A stretch of 56,571 nucleotides of DNA from an uncultured Clostridia bacterium (GTDB taxonomy: Bacteria > Bacillota > Clostridia > Christensenellales > Borkfalkiaceae): the NCBI GenBank assembly GCA_947629575.1, contig CANREF010000009.1, positions 1 through 56,571 of the forward strand. Reading direction: 5' to 3'. The notes beneath the pieces are model-generated. The model saw nothing but the letters and a program-made list of their open reading frames with translations, was not told where the DNA came from and made no database searches. How positions within the stretch are numbered: the first letter of the stretch is position 1; the number at the start of each line of letters is the position of its first letter. Of this stretch, positions 44,000 through 52,320 are shown piece after piece. The position numbers were made by a program, and so were the translations under genes.

Positions 44000-44358
44000 C
44001 AGAACAGCATCCTCCAGCCCGCCGCAAGCATCAGAAGGGCAAAGAGGAGGGAAATTGCGCGCACGGGCAGTACGCCAAGCAGTTTCGCGCCGAGAAATCC
44101 CCCCGAAAATACGCCGAGCGCCACGGGAACGAGCACGCCGAAGGGGACCAGCCCTCCGAACAGGTAGACAGAACCGCTCACCGCGCAGACGGGCAAAATG
44201 ACGGCGATCGCCGTTGCGTGGGCGTGCCGCGCCTCCAGCCCTCCCGCCTGCAGCAGCGGCACGGCGAGCATTCCGCCCGCCCCTCCCAGAAGCCCGTTGA
44301 CCGCGCCGAGCAGAGCGCCCCCCGCGGCAAACTCCAATATCCCCCCTCTCTTTTTCAT
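43999..44358 (-). CDS. TauE/SafE family permease, first half-size subunit
   Basis: 119 aa from the ATG at 44358, after GAGGGGGAGAA; an upstream in-frame ATG has no ribosome binding site and would run through the divergent promoter region. Four hydrophobic segments with the motif GLLGGAGGMLAVPLL followed by HAHATAIAV, a tandem homologue of its partner. This is a split-gene version of a full-length transporter rather than a frameshift, because each half has its own start, ribosome binding site and stop. Substrate unknown. Confidence 0.8.
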   Translation of the reverse strand: MKKRGGILEFAAGGALLGAVNGLLGGAGGMLAVPLLQAGGLEARHAHATAIAVILPVCAVSGSVYLFGGLVPFGVLVPVALGVFSGGFLGAKLLGVLPVRAISLLFALLMLAAGWRMLF

Positions 44359-44439
44359 TTTTTCTCCCCCTCTCTTTACCATTAGAATGAGATATCCCAA
44401 AAATTTTTTGCCTTTTTTTGCGTTTTCACTCAGAAATGC

Positions 44440-44468
44440 TTGCGTAACTTCGCGTTTTACGCTAAAAT
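44440..44468 (+). promoter_or_regulatory. Promoter of the 1221-aa surface protein gene
   Basis: TTGCGT (44440-44445), 17 bp, TAAAAT (44463-44468), about 80 bp before the start codon. Confidence 0.6.
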
Positions 44469-44549
44469 AAAGACAATTGCTAAGATCGGATCCGGGGCGC
44501 GGGCGCAAATACTTCGGCGCGTGCTCCGAAAAAAAACAAAGGGTGTTTT

Positions 44550-47500
44550 ATGGCAAAAATCTATTTGAACGGAAAATGGAAGAAAAAGACGCTTATAGCG
44601 CTGTCGCTTTCTCTCGCGGCGACCCTCTCGCTCGGCGCATTCTCCGCCTGCGCTAAGACGGAGACCGGCGGCGAAACGGACGATTCGACGTCTAAGGTCG
44701 CGCCGACCGATACGCAGATCCTCAAAAACGGCAACTTCGAATTCTATTCGGACAAGCTCGTGGACGACGTGGACGGAAAGCCTCTCGAAAAGAAGAACAT
44801 CATCACCTCCTCCTTCGACGGTTGGAGTTTCACTTCGGGCTCTCCCAGCTCCGAGACCAAGTCGGGCATCATCGATACCGCCGATTGGGATTACTTCACC
44901 AAGACGGGCGGATATACTTTCCAGACGGTGACAAAGGGCGAGGGCGACGACGAAAAGACCGCCGAGACCTTCGGAAGCATCGAGGAAGCGTATGCCCATT
45001 GGACGGATGAGAACGTCTCCGCTTACGACCGTCTCAAGTTCCTCGATTTCTATAAGGACGACATCTCCGCCCTTAAGAGCGACTCGGAAGAAAAGACGCT
45101 GTTCAACAAGTACAACTACTCGATCGACTTCGAGGACGTTGAGAAGATCAACGAAGAGGCGGGAGCGGACGGCAAGTTCGAGCTCCACCCCGGCGCTGCC
45201 GAGGGCGAAGGAAAGGAGAACGACACGAGCGTCCTCATGATCCACAACATGAAAGAGGCGTCGGGTTCGGACAATGTGAACGGCACGGCGCAGTATTTCA
45301 CCTCCTCCTCTCTCACCTTGACTGCGGGCACTGCGGCGAAGGTCTCCGTTTGGGTGCGTACCGACAGTCTCCGCCACTGGGGCGTCGATCTCACCCGCAG
45401 CGGCGGCGCTTACATCGGCGTGACCCATACCGTCGGCGGCAATACGCTCGACCAGATGCAGATCTACAATATCCACACGGACGGACAGTGGCAGCAGTAC
45501 ACCGTCTATCTGCGCGCGAGCACCTTCGCCACGACGACCTTCCGCATCGTGCTCGGGCTGGGGCAGGGCAACTCTGACGACAAGTATTATATGGTGGACG
45601 GCTATGCCTTCTTCGACGACGTGGTATGCGAGCTCATGCCCGGCGATGAGTACGAGACCGCCATCGACGGGGAAAGCGAAACGGTGAAGGAATGCACCGT
45701 GGATTCCACCAAGGATGAGAAGCAGTTCGACTACGACAAGTACGGGGAGATCAAAACCTACGGACTTGACCTCTATGCCCCCAACAACGACAGCAGCGAT
45801 CCTACGACCGTTACCGAAATGCTCGACGGCGCTACCATCGATCTGACGAGCGAAGTTTCGGGCAGCAAAACTTACACCTCCGCCGACAAGGGCGTGGGAA
45901 AGGATGCAACGAACGACTACACCGCAGTTGTCGACTACACCGCTCTCAAGGAAAAGGCAACGACTAATTCCTACCTCAAAAAGGTACTCGACAGCGACTT
46001 TGAGGGCGAACGTCCCTTCCCCTTCGACAAGGACGGGAAAGTCGTGATGCTCCTCTCCGCGGGCGGCGCGGCGTACACCGCAAAACTCGGCGATATCGAG
46101 CTTGAACCCGATCACTACAGACTCATCTCCTTCTTCGTGAAGTCGAGCAAGATCCCGAGCGGGCTGAACGGCGCAGGCGCCATTGTGGTAGACGGCGAGA
46201 ACAAGACCTACATCTCCCCCTTCGACACCACCACCCTCGCCGATGTGAACATCGACAGCTCCAAGGACGCGAAAGAGTCCCTCAAGGACATCTATAAGGG
46301 TTGGACGCAGTGCTTCTTCTTCCTCGAGAACACCACCGATAAGCCGAAGACCTTCCACATCGAACTCACCTACGGCCCTACTTCCATTGTTTCGACGGAT
46401 AAATTCGACTACGGCGACGGCTATGCGGCATTCACCAACTTCGAGACGAGAACGCTCACCAAAGCCGAATACGGCTATGTGACGACGGGCGACCGCGCCA
46501 AGAAGATCTCCCTCACGGGCGGCGTGGAAGAGACCAAGAAGTTCGACTCCGTTGTCGCACCCGACGAAAAGGTCCTCGAGAACGGGCTCGCCGCTCCCGC
46601 CAACTACTACGGCGTTCTCGGCGGAAGCGACTACGTGCAGTCCAACGACACGAAAGTTCCCAACCAAAAACCCGACAATGTGCAATCGGGGCTTCTCAAT
46701 TCCAAATACGCGGCGAACTATTATAGCCAAACGGATGCTTGGAAAACGACGCTCGACAAATTCGCGGGCAATGCAACGGACGGCGACGCTTGGTGGAATT
46801 CCCTCTTCGGCAACGCCCGTCAACCCCTCGTGATCGTCAACGGCGAGGCAGCCGCTTGGGGCTACTTCGCAAGCGATACCGAGACGGTCTCCGCCTCCTC
46901 CTACCGCAGGATCTCCATGCGCGTGAAGGTCTCCGCGGGCGCAACTGCGAACATCTATCTCACCGACGTCACGGGAGACCTTGAGGGCTCGACCCGCAAA
47001 CCGCTCTCCATGAGCGTCCCCGCCCTTACCTATTGGTATGACGACGATGGGAACATCTGCGGCAGCGATCCCACCGCCGAGGACTACGACAAGAACGATG
47101 CGCAAAAGGGCATCCTGTTCGAGCTTCAAAGCAACGGGCTCTATCTCAACAAGAAAGATCCCACTGATCCAAAATACTATGTGAACCTCGAAAACTATAA
47201 GGAAGTAACGAACGACAAGGAAGTAACGAACGACGAGGAAGTCGAGCGCTGGCTTGAGACCAAGGACGGCACCATTGCCTATTATTACAGCAATGAGGAG
47301 AAGGCGTACTATCAAGACAGCACTAAGGACCCTAAAAAGCTCGTGTACCAAATCCCCGACGATGTGCCCCGCCGCTATGATTACAGCAAAGACGGCGACG
47401 CAGCCGCCCTCGCCGAGACGACCAAGGCACAGATCACCGTGACGGATACCAACGGTCAATGGGAGACCGTAAACTTCTATGTGCACACGGGCGACACCGC

Positions 47501-48215
47501 CAAGACCTACCGTCTCGAAGTTTGGAGCGGCAGCCGCGACGGTGAAGTCAAGAGCGCGGCGGGAAGTTTCGTCGCCTTCGATAATCTCTCCTCCACCGAC
47601 GTCTCCTCCAACTTCACCTCCCACCGCGATCTCTTGGTCCAGCAGATCAAGGACAAACTCAACGAAGGCAAGAAGCTGGACGACGAGGGATACCTCGGCA
47701 GCGACGATCCCCTTCCCGAAAAGTATGCCCGCTACTACACCTTCACCTTCTTCGACTCACCCAACTATCTCCGTTACGATGAGACGCAGGACAGCGAAGG
47801 GTTAGGCGATCCTTACTACTCCTATAAGCAGTCCGACAGAGAGGAACTCCTCGTTTGGCTCTCCTACCGCGACGAGAAGACGGCGAACAGCTATTACTTC
47901 ATCGACTTCAATGCGACCGATGTGACCGTGGAACGCGATTACCCGCCGCAGGACGACGGAAGCGACACCACCACTTCCGACGACGCTACCGAAAGCGACA
48001 TGAACATCTGGCTGCTCATCTCCTCGGGAAGCCTCGCGGTCATCCTCGTGCTCGTCATCCTGGCGCTCATCGTAAGACGCATCATGAAGAAGTTCGGCAA
48101 GCGCACAAAGGTGAAGGCGCAGAAGGATAAACGCTATCGCCCGAGCAAGAAAGCGCCCGCCGCCACCGCCGAGGACGAAGAGCCCGAAACGGACGAAACG
48201 GACAGCGAAGAATAA
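44550..48215 (+). CDS. Very large surface protein with a lipobox-like signal and a C-terminal membrane anchor
   Basis: 1221 aa. The signal segment ends in FSAC (Cys34). The body is beta-rich and acidic, with several stretches that resemble CBM4/9-type jelly rolls, each containing a WxxYTVYLRAST- or W.Q.F.FLEN-like strand (about 55-370, 480-640, 780-860, 950-1010). Near the C-terminus a single membrane helix (WLLISSGSLAVILVLVILALIV, about 1150-1172) precedes a basic stretch and an acidic tail. No catalytic motif is recognised. Carrying both a lipobox and a C-terminal helix is odd; possibly only one is used. A carbohydrate-binding or adhesive role is inference. A short 18-bp duplication lies at 47199-47234. 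The gene ends at a strong terminator. Confidence 0.75.
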   Translation: MAKIYLNGKWKKKTLIALSLSLAATLSLGAFSACAKTETGGETDDSTSKVAPTDTQILKNGNFEFYSDKLVDDVDGKPLEKKNIITSSFDGWSFTSGSPSSETKSGIIDTADWDYFTKTGGYTFQTVTKGEGDDEKTAETFGSIEEAYAHWTDENVSAYDRLKFLDFYKDDISALKSDSEEKTLFNKYNYSIDFEDVEKINEEAGADGKFELHPGAAEGEGKENDTSVLMIHNMKEASGSDNVNGTAQYFTSSSLTLTAGTAAKVSVWVRTDSLRHWGVDLTRSGGAYIGVTHTVGGNTLDQMQIYNIHTDGQWQQYTVYLRASTFATTTFRIVLGLGQGNSDDKYYMVDGYAFFDDVVCELMPGDEYETAIDGESETVKECTVDSTKDEKQFDYDKYGEIKTYGLDLYAPNNDSSDPTTVTEMLDGATIDLTSEVSGSKTYTSADKGVGKDATNDYTAVVDYTALKEKATTNSYLKKVLDSDFEGERPFPFDKDGKVVMLLSAGGAAYTAKLGDIELEPDHYRLISFFVKSSKIPSGLNGAGAIVVDGENKTYISPFDTTTLADVNIDSSKDAKESLKDIYKGWTQCFFFLENTTDKPKTFHIELTYGPTSIVSTDKFDYGDGYAAFTNFETRTLTKAEYGYVTTGDRAKKISLTGGVEETKKFDSVVAPDEKVLENGLAAPANYYGVLGGSDYVQSNDTKVPNQKPDNVQSGLLNSKYAANYYSQTDAWKTTLDKFAGNATDGDAWWNSLFGNARQPLVIVNGEAAAWGYFASDTETVSASSYRRISMRVKVSAGATANIYLTDVTGDLEGSTRKPLSMSVPALTYWYDDDGNICGSDPTAEDYDKNDAQKGILFELQSNGLYLNKKDPTDPKYYVNLENYKEVTNDKEVTNDEEVERWLETKDGTIAYYYSNEEKAYYQDSTKDPKKLVYQIPDDVPRRYDYSKDGDAAALAETTKAQITVTDTNGQWETVNFYVHTGDTAKTYRLEVWSGSRDGEVKSAAGSFVAFDNLSSTDVSSNFTSHRDLLVQQIKDKLNEGKKLDDEGYLGSDDPLPEKYARYYTFTFFDSPNYLRYDETQDSEGLGDPYYSYKQSDREELLVWLSYRDEKTANSYYFIDFNATDVTVERDYPPQDDGSDTTTSDDATESDMNIWLLISSGSLAVILVLVILALIVRRIMKKFGKRTKVKAQKDKRYRPSKKAPAATAEDEEPETDETDSEE
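47199..47234 (+). repeat. 18-bp tandem duplication in the 1221-aa gene
   Basis: AAGGAAGTAACGAACGAC occurs twice in a row and adds six residues (KEVTND) in frame. Confidence 0.85.
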
Positions 48216-48232
48216 AAAATATTCGCATATAT

Positions 48233-48262
48233 AAAAAACCGACATTTTTGTCGGTTTTTTTT
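48233..48262 (+). terminator. Terminator of the 1221-aa surface protein gene
   Basis: AAAAAACCGAC / GTCGGTTTTTT with a long T run. The mirrored A run could let it work in both directions. Confidence 0.9.
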
Positions 48263-48263
48263 G

Positions 48264-48292
48264 TTGCTAAAATTCGCGCGGCGTGATATACT
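48264..48292 (+). promoter_or_regulatory. Promoter of pnuC
   Basis: TTGCTA (48264-48269), 17 bp, TATACT (48287-48292). Expected start near 48299, giving a 124-nt leader. Confidence 0.7.
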
Positions 48293-48298
48293 GAAAGT

Positions 48299-48422
48299 AG
48301 AAATGAATCGTGCCACCGGGTGCGGTGAATGCCGAAAGAGCATTCCGATTTGCGTTGACAGGTCTTGGACTTCGGTCTTAGGTAAACGCAGAGCGGGGTG
48401 CTCTTTTGCAAAGGAGGAGAGC
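48299..48422 (+). promoter_or_regulatory. Candidate riboswitch in the pnuC leader
   Basis: Stem AATCG (48306-48310) with CGATT (48346-48350) encloses two hairpins, ACC/GGT (about 48315-48326) and GAATGC/GCATTC (48327-48345), forming a three-way junction. Stem TGCGTT (48351-48356) with AACGCA (48385-48390) encloses GAC TTCG GTC. The segment GCTCT (48400-48404) can pair either back to AGAGC (48390-48394) or forward to AGAGC (48418-48422); the second choice encloses the ribosome binding site AAGGAGG (48411-48417). I cannot match it to a known class, including the pnuC motif (NAD+-II), from memory. Confidence 0.6.
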
Positions 48423-49154
48423 ATGAACGCGGTCAAACAGTTTTTTCGCGACGTAAAACCGATAGAATATGTCATATTCCTCGGCTCTGTGGCGGCGATC
48501 CTGCTGTCCTTTTTCCTGACGAAAAACACAGACTATCTGCAACTCACCGCCTCCCTCATCGGCGCGCTCGCGCTCATCCTCGTGGCGAAGGGGAACGTTG
48601 CGGGGCAGATCCTCTCCGTCGTCTTCTCCGTCTTCTACGGCGTCGTGGCGTTCTACCGCGCCTATTACGGCGAGATCATCACCTATCTCGGCATGTCCGC
48701 CCCCATCGCCGTGCTCGCCGTCGTCACGTGGCTCAAGCACCCATTCCATGGGAATAAGAGCGAGGTCACCGTCAATCACCTCAAGTGGTGGGAATACCCC
48801 ACGATCCTCGCCATATCTCTCGCCGTCTCCGTCGCCTTCTTCTTCATCCTCAAAGCCCTTGATACCGCAAACCTGTGGTGGAGCACCGTCTCCGTGCTCA
48901 CAAGTTCCATGGCGATGATCCTCTCCGTCCGCAGAAGCCCCCTCTATGCCTTCGGCTATCTGCTCAACGACGGCGTTCTCATCGTGCTGTGGGCGATCAT
49001 GCTTCCGCAGGACAGAAGCTGCCTTGCGATGGTCGTCTGCTTCGTTGTCTTCTTCGTCAACGACGTGTATGGGCTCGTAAATTGGCTGCGGCTTCTCAAA
49101 AAGCAGGAGGAGATCAACCGCCGGCAGAAGACGGGGGACGGGGCGTCATGCTGA
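48423..49154 (+). CDS. pnuC: PnuC family vitamin transporter (nicotinamide riboside type)
   Basis: 243 aa. Seven or so hydrophobic segments with family features GQILSVVFSVFYGVVAFYRAYYGE, KWWEYPT and LYAFGYLLNDGVLIVLWAI. PnuC imports nicotinamide riboside by facilitated diffusion for NAD synthesis; relatives carry thiamine or riboflavin, and the leader could reveal which. AAGGAGG lies 5 bp before the ATG and can be hidden in a hairpin. The last residues (GASC) and the TGA come from the inverted end of a MITE-like repeat, so the native C-terminus was probably altered by its insertion. Confidence 0.9.
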   Translation: MNAVKQFFRDVKPIEYVIFLGSVAAILLSFFLTKNTDYLQLTASLIGALALILVAKGNVAGQILSVVFSVFYGVVAFYRAYYGEIITYLGMSAPIAVLAVVTWLKHPFHGNKSEVTVNHLKWWEYPTILAISLAVSVAFFFILKALDTANLWWSTVSVLTSSMAMILSVRRSPLYAFGYLLNDGVLIVLWAIMLPQDRSCLAMVVCFVVFFVNDVYGLVNWLRLLKKQEEINRRQKTGDGASC

Positions 49155-49323
49155 GCGGAAGAGCACTTACGCAGTCCGTTCATGCTCTCCCCGAAGCATC
49201 TGATGCTCCCCGCGAGATTCTTCGGGGACAGCTCTCGGTTTTCATGTCACTTGGTCACCTACTTCGCCCTGCGGGCTCGTGCCGCCCTTGGACATGAAAG
49301 AATGCGGGTGGGGCAGAATGACG
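49144..49323 (+). repeat. MITE-like element, copy 3 (family B), overlapping the end of pnuC
   Basis: 180 bp from CGTCATGCTGAG to CAGAATGACG. It supplies the pnuC stop codon (TGA 49152-49154). About 49156-49245 match copies 1 and 2. Confidence 0.75.
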
Positions 49324-49522
49324 CGGGGAGGTGGGGGGAAGGCTCCTCCTAAGGAGGAGCTGTCGCCGCAGGCGACTGAGGTGGTGAATTGAAGCAAAGG
49401 ACACCACACCCGCCCCCCTGTGGGGGCACCCTCTCCTTAGGAGAGGGCTTAGCCCACCCCTTCCCCCCGTAGGAGGGGGTGGTTGATCGCCGACACCTTT
49501 CGTGGGAGGAAATACGTTTATC
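49324..49522. repeat. Dispersed palindromic repeats
   Basis: Reverse-oriented CTCCTCCTAAGGAGGAGCTGTC unit (about 49340-49383) and CCCTCTCCTTAGGAGAGGG (about 49429-49447). No gene. Confidence 0.65.
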
Positions 49523-49549
49523 AAAAAAGCCGCCTTAGCGGCTTTTTTT
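49523..49549. terminator. Bidirectional terminator between pnuC and rsmF
   Basis: AAAAAAGCCGCC TTA GCGGCTTTTTTT. It works in either direction and overlaps the last bases of the rsmF stop region. Confidence 0.88.
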
Positions 49550-50837
49550 ATTTGACCTTTCTCAGTCCCTTGGGAAGATGATTCTTCACCGTCCCGCCGA
49601 CGCATTTCCCGAGCCCGAGCGGGAATTCCTCCACGCAGACGACGCACCAACCCTCCGCAAGTTCCGCTTGAAGGGTCTCGCCGCGGAGATACCGCTCGCT
49701 CTCTGCGCGGGTGAGGGAGAGCTTCCGCTTTGCGCCCGTCCCAAACGCCATGGCAAGCGCGTGGGCAGGTTTGAAAATTTTGCCGTCCCACTCGCCGAGC
49801 TCCACCCCGAGCCGCAAGATGCTCACCCCCGCAAGATTGGGCATACCCGCGGGCACGAGGTACATCCTCCCGTCCGCGAGGGTATGCAGCGTTCCCTTTA
49901 AGGGTTCAAGGAAGAAGTCCTCCCCGAACGCATGAAATGCCCGCTCCGCCTGCGCGTTGCGAACGATCGGGAAGGGTCTTGTGCGCCGCGTTTCGCCCTC
50001 TTTCTTTTTTAGAACGGCGCAGAAGTGACCCTCGCCGCGGACAAGGTGCGGATAGAGCTTTTCCTCCTTCACGAGCGCAAATTCACGGTGACGTTTGAGA
50101 AAATCCTCCACCTGCCACTCGTCCTCTTCCTCCGCAAAGGTGCAGGTTGAATAGACGATATGCCCGCCCGCGGAAACCATTTCCGCCGCGCAGTCCAATA
50201 TCTCCCTCTGTCGCGCGGCGCACATCAAAACGTTCTCCTCGCTCCATTCGGGAATGGCGTTCGGCTCTTTCTTGAACATCCCCTCGCCCGAGCAGGGCGC
50301 GTCGACGAGAACAAGATCGAAATAAAAGGGAAAGAGGGCGGCGAGGCTGTCGGGCGCGGCGCTTATGACGGCGCAGTTTGCGATCCCCATGCGTTCGACG
50401 TTCTGCGATAAGATCTTCGCCCGCGCGTAGTTTACCTCATTCGCGATGAGTACTCCCTCCCCCTTCATGCGGGAAGCGAGCTGCGTCGTCTTTCCGCCCG
50501 GCGCGGCGCAGAGATCGAGCACGCGCATTTTGGAACAGTCCGCCGAAAGTTCCCCCACCGCCATCGCCGAGGGCTCTTGCAGATAGTAGAGCCCCGCGAA
50601 ATGGTATGGATCTGCCCCCGGTTTTTCCTCTTCGGGGTAGAAGCCGTCTTCCGCCCACGGAACACGCCCGCCGAGCGGGAAAGGAGCGCGGCGGCAAAAT
50701 TCTTCGGCGGAAATTTTCAGAGTATTGACGCGAAGTCCCCTCTGCGGCGGGACTTCGTAAGATGCCAAAAAGGCGGGGAAATCGCTTCCCAGCCTTTCTT
50801 TCATTCTTCTTAAAAACGCTGCGGGTAAATTGGGCAT
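49548..50837 (-). CDS. rsmF: 16S rRNA (cytosine-5) methyltransferase, RsmF type
   Basis: 429 aa from the ATG at 50837 (MPNLPAAFLRRMKERLG); longer upstream reading would enter the exonuclease gene. SAM-binding motif I is LDLCAAPGGKTTQLA (about 104-118). The two catalytic Cys are in VDAPCSGEGMFKKEP and YSTCTFAEEEDEW, as in NOL1/NOP2/Sun enzymes. The C-terminal 130 residues match the RsmF-specific and PUA-like domains (LRLGVELGEW, HALAMAFG). It methylates cytosine in 16S rRNA; the exact site is not evident. It starts 8 bp after the exonuclease stop with only a weak ribosome binding site. Confidence 0.92.
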   Translation of the reverse strand: MPNLPAAFLRRMKERLGSDFPAFLASYEVPPQRGLRVNTLKISAEEFCRRAPFPLGGRVPWAEDGFYPEEEKPGADPYHFAGLYYLQEPSAMAVGELSADCSKMRVLDLCAAPGGKTTQLASRMKGEGVLIANEVNYARAKILSQNVERMGIANCAVISAAPDSLAALFPFYFDLVLVDAPCSGEGMFKKEPNAIPEWSEENVLMCAARQREILDCAAEMVSAGGHIVYSTCTFAEEEDEWQVEDFLKRHREFALVKEEKLYPHLVRGEGHFCAVLKKKEGETRRTRPFPIVRNAQAERAFHAFGEDFFLEPLKGTLHTLADGRMYLVPAGMPNLAGVSILRLGVELGEWDGKIFKPAHALAMAFGTGAKRKLSLTRAESERYLRGETLQAELAEGWCVVCVEEFPLGLGKCVGGTVKNHLPKGLRKVK

Positions 50838-50845
50838 CTCTGTTT

Positions 50846-51802
50846 CTAAATCGTTTCGAGGGCGGATTCGAGCTGTTCGAGGGGAATGAACGCCGCACCC
50901 GCGGTGATCGCGTTCTTGGCGCGGGGCTCTTCCTCTTCGCGGGCGATGTAGACATTGCACTCCGTGGGGTGGGAAGTGTACTGCCCGCCCGAGGCGAAGA
51001 TCGCCTCCACAAGTTTGCGCGAAACGGACACGTCGTCCTCGATGTCCCGCGCGAAGCAGAAGATCTTTCCTTCGAGCGATCCCCCCTTCTTGCGGCGGTT
51101 CATGTGCTTATTTACAAAGCGGTAAAATTCCTCGTGCGCCTTCATGTGCGCCTCCCGCTTCTCTTCCTTCTCCGCGTAGTATTCCCTCAACCCTTCCGAA
51201 GACGGGGTCTGGATGCGATAGCCGTTGATCCTGCCCGCGCGGATGCGGTATTTCTCCGCAAGTCCTGTTACGTCCGTCCCCTCCCGCTCGCACAGCCTAC
51301 GGCACACCCGCATGGTGGCATAGGCGTCGTCCACGGCGCGGTGAGGGGTGAATTCCACCCCCAGCTCTTCCGCCATTGCCTGCAAGCCGTACTGCCGCGT
51401 AAAGTTCTTCTGCGCGTTCATGTAGAAGAACTGCGTGTCGTGATAGAAGAAGCGGAAGGAGGGAAGTTTGTAACGCTTCGTTTCGAGGTTGAGATAGTTG
51501 ACGTCGTTGACCGTCGCATGACCGAGGACGATGCAGTCCTTCTCTTCCAAGAGCGCCTTGATGCGGGGATATTCCGCGGGAAAGGTGGGATATTTCTTAA
51601 AATCCTCATACTCATAGGGGAGCACGAGACCCTCACGGCCCTTGCGGTCGGTGAGGTGGAATTTCCCGCGCGGATTGAGGAGAATGTCCTCCCGCTCGAG
51701 CACGTTGAACTTTTCGTCCGTTAAAACGTACCCGAAGGCGCACATTTTGGCGACGTTCTTATATACGCACGCGCATTCGATGTCAAAAAAAAGATACTTC
51801 AT
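50846..51802 (-). CDS. DEDDh exonuclease with a C-terminal BRCT-like domain
   Basis: 318 aa. The nuclease domain (about 1-180) has ExoI FFDIECA (Asp7, Glu9), ExoII GHATVNDVNYLN and ExoIII HRAVDDAYAT, as in DnaQ-type 3'-5' exonucleases. After a basic linker (HMNRRKKGG), residues about 245-318 look like a BRCT fold (LEGKIFCFARDIED, then AIFASGGQYTS, then CNVYIARE, then AGAAFIPLEQL), as in DNA-end-binding proteins such as LigA. The pairing suggests a repair or proofreading nuclease guided to DNA ends; this is inference. The gene is upstream of rsmF; the only leftward promoter candidates lie in the repeat block. Confidence 0.85.
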   Translation of the reverse strand: MKYLFFDIECACVYKNVAKMCAFGYVLTDEKFNVLEREDILLNPRGKFHLTDRKGREGLVLPYEYEDFKKYPTFPAEYPRIKALLEEKDCIVLGHATVNDVNYLNLETKRYKLPSFRFFYHDTQFFYMNAQKNFTRQYGLQAMAEELGVEFTPHRAVDDAYATMRVCRRLCEREGTDVTGLAEKYRIRAGRINGYRIQTPSSEGLREYYAEKEEKREAHMKAHEEFYRFVNKHMNRRKKGGSLEGKIFCFARDIEDDVSVSRKLVEAIFASGGQYTSHPTECNVYIAREEEEPRAKNAITAGAAFIPLEQLESALETI

Positions 51803-52071
51803 GAAACTGCTTTATTGGGGTAGGCCTCTGCCCCCTTTTAAGGGGGCGGGTGGCATGGCGTTTGCCATGACAGGTGGGGGCGCTTCCCAAAATCTGCGCG
51901 TTGGAAAATCACACTTTTCCATGCGCTTTAGGCGGCAGGGACCGCCGCAAAAGACACCACCTCAGTCACTCTGTGACAGCTCCTCCTAAGGAGGAGCCCT
52001 ATGCCCCCTCCGTGGGAGGGGGTGGCACGAGCGAAGCGAGTGACGGGGGTGGGGCGAGTTCCGAAATAATG

Positions 52072-52196
52072 GCGCGTTGGAAAATCACACTTTTCCATAA
52101 GCGCACACAATTTGCCGCACACTTACGGCTTTCCGTTTTTACGAAGCGATTATCGGGCGGGCAGATAGCAACTGCGGAGCAAACAACCTAACCCCT
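52072..52196 (+). repeat. E element, copy 2
   Basis: 125 bp, about 94 percent identical to 28304-28428 by eye, and followed directly by a C element in the same order. Confidence 0.8.
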
Positions 52197-52301
52197 CGCA
52201 CATTTCTTAGCGAACGACACCCCTTCCGTCACGCGCTTTGCGCGTGACACCCACCCCTCAAGGGGTGGGCAAGGGGGTGGAAGTGAGCAAAGAAATGTGC
52301 G
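52197..52301 (+). repeat. C element, copy 2, behind serS
   Basis: 105 bp from CGCACATTTCTTA to AAAGAAATGTGCG. The core matches 28184-28285. Including the extra half end, the repeat stops 4 bp from the serS stop codon. Confidence 0.8.
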
Positions 52302-52320
52302 AAAAAGAAATGTGCGAAAC

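Larger units (their letters stand above)
51815..52320. repeat. Repeat block between the exonuclease gene and serS
   Basis: About 500 bp without a gene. It holds a TGGCATGGCGTTTGCCATGACAGG palindrome (about 51852-51875; also at 28021-28045), a partial E unit (GCGCGTTGGAAAATCACAC, 51897), a CCTCAGTCAC..GTGACAGCTCC unit (51960), E copy 2 and C copy 2, and an extra half end AAAGAAATGTGCG at 52304-52316. Confidence 0.75.

Noticed and set aside
44457..47624. A 1055-codon - strand frame opposite the 1221-aa surface protein
   Set aside because: The + strand frame has a signal peptide, C-terminal membrane helix, promoter, ribosome binding site and terminator. The opposite frame has none of these.
48299..48422. 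TPP, FMN, cobalamin, preQ1 or c-di-GMP riboswitch as the identity of the pnuC leader
   Set aside because: The conserved core sequences of these classes, as far as I know them, are missing. Only generic features such as a GAAA-like loop agree.
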